Source of the DNA: Euryodendron excelsum
Taxonomy: Eukaryota > Streptophyta > Magnoliopsida > Ericales > Pentaphylacaceae
Direction: 5' to 3'
NCBI GenBank assembly: GCA_033060915.1
Contig: CM065387.1
Coordinates: forward strand, 38,091,001 to 38,155,000
Length of the DNA: 64,000 nucleotides
Shown here: positions 59,241 through 64,000 of the stretch, in pieces
How the letters are laid out: every line of letters starts with the position of its first letter
Numbering within the stretch: the first letter of the stretch is position 1
Notes under the pieces: model-generated
Database searches by the model: none
Seen by the model: the letters and a program-made list of their open reading frames with translations, nothing else
What the model was told of the DNA's origin: nothing
Position numbers and translations under genes: made by a program

Positions 59241-59435
59241 GGAAAGGACAATGCCCCTAAGGGCATTTTGGTCATTTTGCCTCTATTTGGGCCTGACAGG
59301 CCCGCGAAGCGATGGACAGACGAGATTTGGACCTAGAGAATTGGTTTCAATAGGAATATGCCCACAATGACTTGAAAACAAGTTTGAACGAAGTGTAGAC
59401 TGTCGAGCGGTCAAAAATGGGGTGCTGACAACGAT

Positions 59436-60470
59436 CACAATATGATAAGCGTTGTTCTTTTTTTATTTCAATATAAACACGATATGGTTTTGACTTCATT
59501 ATGATGAGATGATTGCATTTATGAGCACGGATCATATTAAGTAGTTTTACATTGTTGACCTTTGCATCTATGACCTTATTGAGTTGAGATCATTACTCAG
59601 TGAGAGAATAGCTTATTGCTTCATTGAAGAGATTTTTACACGAACTTGAATGAATTCTTATTAATTCTCTCATTTACAAATGACTTTATTATACTTGTGT
59701 TTGGCTTGTTGGTTTGATATTGATTTGCATTGATTGACACTTGCATTCTATCAAGATCTATATACACAATACTTGCTTTGGAAATGATTTTTAGGCCCTA
59801 TTTGTTTGCTTTGAGCCACCGAGTTTTATTGATATTTTCTTCTCTTTGTCTCCACATGTTTACACCCTTTGCAATGCATTTTTTAGTCTCATGGAAAAAG
59901 AGATGAGAAAAGAAAAAGAACGAGAAAAGAAAAGAGAAAAAGAAAACGAAAAAAAATTATTAGTGGCAAGTGAAAAGTGTTCCCATTCTTTTGAAAAAAA
60001 AAAAAACAGAGAGAAGAAGAGAGTATAATACATGTTCAAAAATGAAAGCATACAAGAAAGTGAAAAAGAAACAAGAATGATTGATAGATGAGGGCAATTG
60101 AAACCTTGAAGAGAGGTGAAGTTGATATTGTAAAAGTTAAAAGTTGGACAAGAATAATGTTTTTTAATGAGCATTGCATGCCTTGATCACACATGTTTTA
60201 CATCTTTACACCCTTCCTTTCCTTCTTACCATACCTTGATACATCTTGGCTTTCCCTTACATAGTCCTTTATGATCCAAAGCATGATCTTCAATTGAGGC
60301 CTTGATGGAATATAAGACATTGTTTGCACATCATGCTTAATTGATATCTATGCCATAAACATTCTTCCATGAAATCATGCTAAGTTGATACACTCACATT
60401 ATATCGTCATTCTTAGTTTGGTTTATTCTTTTATATGACTTGAACACTTACTCTTTTATTATAAGTAGTT
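59436..60470 (+). mobile_element. Athila-like non-coding 3' region, copy B (right part)
   Basis: Continues copy B after the giant LTR nest and matches 6288-7303 of copy A, including the purine-rich tract (59890-60010). No credible ORF. Confidence 0.7.
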
Positions 60471-60653
60471 TGTCATGCCCCGTTTTTTTGCATTCGAGGT
60501 AAATGCACACAAGTGGAAAAAAAATATATTACTATCTCGTTAGAACTCATCCTCCCAGATGGATGAGTGTGACAAGGTTTGAATAGAAGATTGATTTGAA
60601 TAAGGACTTTTGGAAAATTGTTTGGAGTCGCCACCTAACTTGATTAAGGTGAG
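60471..60653 (-). mobile_element. Giant LTR 3' end in reverse, copy B
   Basis: It starts TGTCATGCCCCG at the place equivalent to 7304 in copy A. It is cut at 60653, in the right arm of the conserved hairpin, by the LTR starting at 60654. Confidence 0.8.
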
Positions 60654-61366
60654 TGTAAGCACCCCATTTTTTACCGCTCGGCAGTCTCCAGTCCATCCAA
60701 ACTTGTATTCAAGTCAATGTGGACATATTCTGAGTCAAATCAACTTTCCATGTCTAATCCAGTCAATCCATTGCTTCGCTGGCCCGACAGGCCTAAATAG
60801 AGGCAAAATGACCAAAATGCCCTTGGGCGCATTGATCAGTCCAATTCCAACAGGCACGTCAGCCCCCTTTTCCAGTCCAATTCTAATTCTAATCCATCTC
60901 TCAAGAAAGTTGATTCCTCGAGATGGTAAGTCCATCCAATTTGGCAAATTTTTCAAAGAAAGTTTCTTCGGAACAGTAAGTCCCTTCAAACCCGTCGACC
61001 GGAACGAGACCCCAAGTCCTCGAGATGGTAGAAAGGTCCACCTTTGGCGCCTGTTAGCCCGCCAATGTTGAAATATCCATTTCGGCAAACTCAAGAAAGT
61101 TGATTCCTCGAGGTAGTAAGTCCATCTAGCAACTTTCCGAGATCAGGCAGTCTCGAGAATAATCGCAAACCATCAGAGTAGCGGAAGTACTCGTAAACAT
61201 CGCAACCGTTAGAGTAGCAGAAATACTCCTAAACAGGTCGACATAGGGAATTGCCAACAAACCCCTGTATCACAGGACCGCCGTCAGAGTGATGGAAACA
61301 CTTAAAACCCAGGTCAACACTAGTGCTTACTAGTCCACTCTGGTGAAAAATGACCAAACTGCCCCT
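60654..61366 (+). mobile_element. Giant LTR E6, 5' fragment (U3)
   Basis: It starts TGTAAGCACCCC directly after GTGAG. It has 81 bp-unit relics (CTCAAGAAAGTTGATTCCTC twice, 60899 and 61089) and two short stem-loop units (61173-61230). It stops at 61366, where E7 begins. The far end and its TSD are outside the window. Confidence 0.75.
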
Positions 61367-62135
61367 TGTCGCGCCCCGGTTTTTGGGGTGTCCAATGTCC
61401 TTTCAACTCGGAGACCCTAAAGTACGGTACTCTGTCACTAGAACTCGTCCCCCTAGAAGGACAAGTGCAACTAGGTTAGAAAATTGATTTGACTAATGGC
61501 TTTTTAGAAAAATAGGAGTCGCCACCTAACTTGATAAAGGTGAGTTAGGGCACCTAAAACTAAGCGTTAATCCGAAGATTAAACTTAGATTTTTTGAAAA
61601 TGGTTTTTGAAAACTCCCTTAAGAGAGGGTTTTTAGGAAAATAGGTTGTTTGACAACCTTTTGAAATGTTTAAGCCCTTTTTGAAAATAACTCTGCTTTG
61701 GTCTTTCGGAAACAGAAATCTATGGTCCAGGGGTTGATTACGTGCATGGAAGATATTCTAAGATCATCACCTTACCCCGCCCTTTCGATACCTACATGTC
61801 TAATCACCCTTGGTTCACTCACTAGAATAACCGGTTACCATTGTCCACTTAATATCCACTTTAGAACTTTGAAAAGGGGATTTAGTCATCACTTTTTGGA
61901 TGAATGACGCATGATGCAAGTTTTGGAAGAGGTTTGAAAATAATGGAGGTTTTGAAAGAGTTTGGAGTAGAAACTTTAAATTGACTGGAATTTTTGAAAA
62001 AGGGATTGAGGTTGACGTAAAAGTTATGACCGCACCATTTTCGATTGCCTACGTATCTCATTTGGCGAGAATCAGGTCATTCGTAGTTCGGGCAAGAGCT
62101 CGATGAAAGATAGGTGCATTAGGGCCTTTGGAAGG

Positions 62136-62246
62136 TTAGAAGACACTCTAGGTCTTTGAAGGAGTTTAAGACACTTTGAGGTCTTTAGACAAGTTTAAGA
62201 CACTTTGAGGTCTTTGGAAAAGTTTAAGACACTTTGAGGTCTTTGG
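62136..62246 (-). repeat. 29 bp tandem repeat in E7
   Basis: TTTAAGACACTTTGAGGTCT at 62165, 62194 and 62223, plus a degenerate unit before. Confidence 0.88.
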
Positions 62247-62800
62247 AAGCTTTGACTTGAAATTGGAAGTGAAGTGTTTTGAAAATGCTTTTGAATTGAC
62301 TTGAGGGAGTTTTGGAAAAATGTTTTGGCATGTCTCAAGAGAACTTGAAAGTGTTTTTGAAGTCTTGTTTTGAAAACCTTGGAGGCATGTTTTGATGAAT
62401 TAATTTTTAAAAGTAGTTTTTGGAAAGGTCTAAGGGTTTGGAATCCTAATATGGTCAACCTTAGAGGTTGCTCTTGATTTATCACTTGTCCTTGGAATCT
62501 CTAATCGTGAGAGGGCTAGGAACACCTTAGGTTTGTGACCTTTTGAAAACGTTTTTGGAAATGCCTTGAAGATGGAGTGTAGGAACATTTGAGAAGCTTA
62601 TAAAGTTGGTTTTTTGAAATCAATAGAGTAGGAGATTTTGGAAGAATAGGTTATGAGGATAATGATCATTTGAAAAAAGGGTTCAAGAGTTGGAACCTTG
62701 AAGTGTATTGACCTAGATTGGGTTAGCCTAGGGTTAGGGGGGACCTAAGGTTAACTGACTTGGGTTAGGTTAACCTAGGGTTAAGAAGACTAAGGGTTAA

Positions 62801-63010
62801 CTAACTAGGGTTAAGTTAACCTAAGGTGAGTGAACTAGGGTCAAGTTAACCTAGGGTTAGGTAACTAGGGTTAAGTTAACTTACGGTTAGGTAACTAGGG
62901 TCAAGTTAACCTAGGGTTGAGTAACTAGGGTCAAGTTAACCTAGCGTTGGATAACTAGGGTCAAGTTAACCTAGGGTTTGGCAACTGGGGTCAAGTTAAC
63001 CTAGGGTTGG
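62801..63010 (-). repeat. 30 bp tandem repeat in E7, seven units
   Basis: Unit CTAGGGTCAAGTTAACCTAG plus about 10 bp, at exact 30 bp steps. Degenerate units extend back to about 62730. Each holds the palindrome GTTAAC. Confidence 0.93.
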
Positions 63011-63350
63011 ATTTGAAGTTGGTTTTGAAAATTGGTTTAATGCATTTTTGGAGAGAATTTTGAAGGACAAAACATGCTATGCAAGGGACTTTGGTGGACA
63101 ACCCTTTTGAAGATCATTTCCATGAAAATTTTGACTCTAACCAAGAGCATGGTTTATATGGATGGTGATTGGAGACCATTCCAAGGAAGGTTTCCTTATG
63201 GCCATTATAACCACTATCTTGACAAGAGTATAAGGGGTCAAAAATCAACATAATGATGGTAAGTTTTGAAAAATCATTTTTGATGCAAAGATGGAGAGAA
63301 TGCATTTTTGAAATCATCTTTGGAGAAGGATTTTGAAAAATATTTTTCAA

Positions 63351-63641
63351 GGGAACCATTCCATCAAGAGAGGGTTCATATGGCCAATAAAAGGCAGACC
63401 ACTCAAGAGAGGGTTCCATGGGGCCATTCCAACCACTAAACTTGAGAGAATATAAACAATAGAATTCAAAGAGTTTGAACATCATCCTTAGGTGATCATA
63501 AAAAGAAAAGGGAACCATTCTAACAATTTAGGGCTCTTATGGCCAATATAAAGGGAGACCACTCAAGAGAAGGTTTCGTGAGGCCATTTTAGCCACTAAA
63601 TTTGAGAGAATGGAAACCTTGAAAATTAAAGAGTTTGAAAG
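63351..63641 (-). repeat. 130 bp direct duplication in E7
   Basis: GGGAACCATTC to AAAGAGTTTGAA occurs at 63351-63480 and 63510-63641 (159 bp apart). A partial third copy lies near 63170-63235. Confidence 0.8.
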
Positions 63642-64000
63642 CAACTTTTATGCAAGTTGAAATGCAATGATGCAAAAGTGTGAATGAGGGGGTAGAGAGG
63701 ACTTTTTTAAGGCATAACTCCTAAGGTCTCATCTTAGGCTTCAAGGGGCCAACTCTTGAAACAATTTTTGAAAGAAATATAGAGCTTTGGAAATGGCCTA
63801 AAATTAAGAGCAATGTAAGCATTGTGGAGCATGACAATAAGCATAAAATGAAGCCAAGCATACAAGACATGATCAAAATAATAATATGCAAGGGGTCATG
63901 ATTCACATACAAGGCTTTTAGGCTTCACCATACAAACAAGGGACTCTTAGGCCACACCATCTTAAAGTAGGCTAGTGAGAGGTCCCTCTACACGGTGGCT

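Larger units (their letters stand above)
47425..59430 (-). mobile_element. Giant solo LTR E2, 6.5 kb own length, with E3 nested inside
   Basis: Perfect TSD ACGAT at 47420-47424 and 59431-59435. Minus-strand ends are TGTCAGCACCCC (at 59430) and GGGCGTGACA (at 47425). Without E3 and its TSD (47967-53447) its own length is 6525 bp. Layout on the minus strand: about 26 copies of an 81 bp repeat (59240-57177), two short stem-loop units, three 156-157 bp modules, a GC hairpin near 56331-56355, a TATA box at 56278-56271, the leader, A-tract DNA, and the terminal hairpin at 47586-47612. No coding sequence. Excess length over E1 is mostly the 81 bp array. Confidence 0.92.
61367..64000 (-). mobile_element. 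Giant LTR E7, divergent sub-family, 3' part, running off the window
   Basis: It starts TGTCGCGCCCCGG after CCCCT. It has the conserved hairpin (61524-61550) and the GCCTACGTATC block (62045-62060). It then carries its own tandem repeats (29 bp, 30 bp and a 130 bp duplication) in place of the A-tract DNA of E1-E3. The last bases (CACGGTGGCT) correspond to about 37840 in E1, so a further 1.8 kb or more is expected beyond 64000. No ORF accepted. Confidence 0.8.

Noticed and set aside
62801..63010. Telomere-like TAGGGTT words
   Set aside because: The unit is 30 bp with GTTAAC and CTAGG, not TTTAGGG tandem repeats.

Overview
The window is intergenic DNA of a flowering plant, probably a eudicot. 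It is AT-rich and full of Ty3-gypsy and Ty1-copia LTR retrotransposons. It also has plant-type LINE remnants whose first ORF carries an RRM, small inverted-repeat elements (MITEs), and the tail of an NB-LRR resistance gene. I see only one credible intact protein gene: a small four-helix membrane protein at 18983-19525 on the minus strand. There are no rRNA or tRNA genes, CRISPR arrays or prokaryotic features.

Layout. 1-9868 is a nested retrotransposon block, copy A: the 3' part of a giant gypsy LTR, then non-coding 3' DNA of an Athila-like element, then two truncated reverse LTRs. 9869-14230 holds a 2.45 kb solo LTR with target-site duplication (TSD) ATATA in otherwise featureless DNA. 14231-17790 holds an NB-LRR tail and a LINE that is split by a 0.5 kb insert and stops inside its endonuclease. 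18056-19988 is the membrane-protein gene between two related MITEs, one of which begins at the edge of its TATA box. 20215-20720 is the 3' end of another LINE. 21727-31687 is a decayed copia element (both LTRs, primer site, gag and RT/RNase H remnants) whose middle is replaced by an Athila-like Gag-protease unit with no polymerase. 32237-42060 has a 505 bp solo LTR, an Athila-like LTR with a tRNA-Asp-type primer site and a gag-like frame cut by a 4.6 kb giant solo LTR. 42061-60653 is copy B of the first block. It holds a 6.5 kb giant solo LTR, which itself holds another 5.5 kb giant solo LTR. 60654-64000 is two more LTRs stacked into each other and running off the window.

Nesting was resolved from 5 bp TSDs and TG...CA ends read directly: GGTTT (35036-39619), ACGAT (47425-59430), ATATG (47967-53442), ATGAT (42061 in copy B with 2841 in copy A), ATGGA (25835-27092), ATATA (10920-13369), GTTAT (32237-32741) and CTCGT/CCCGT (40509-41661). 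Copies A and B share the positions of older insertions, so they are duplicates of one nested locus. Copy A keeps the empty site of the later 12 kb insertion in copy B.

The giant LTRs are assigned to a Tat/Ogre-like gypsy lineage by length and end sequences, and the 1.2-1.5 kb LTR family to Athila by Gag/protease style and primer site. Both assignments are inference from memory of those families. The most unusual DNA is the U3 region of the giant LTRs. It is built from three kinds of tandem array (81 bp, roughly 23-37 bp and about 157 bp units), and different arrays are amplified in different copies. Several of the units are hairpins.
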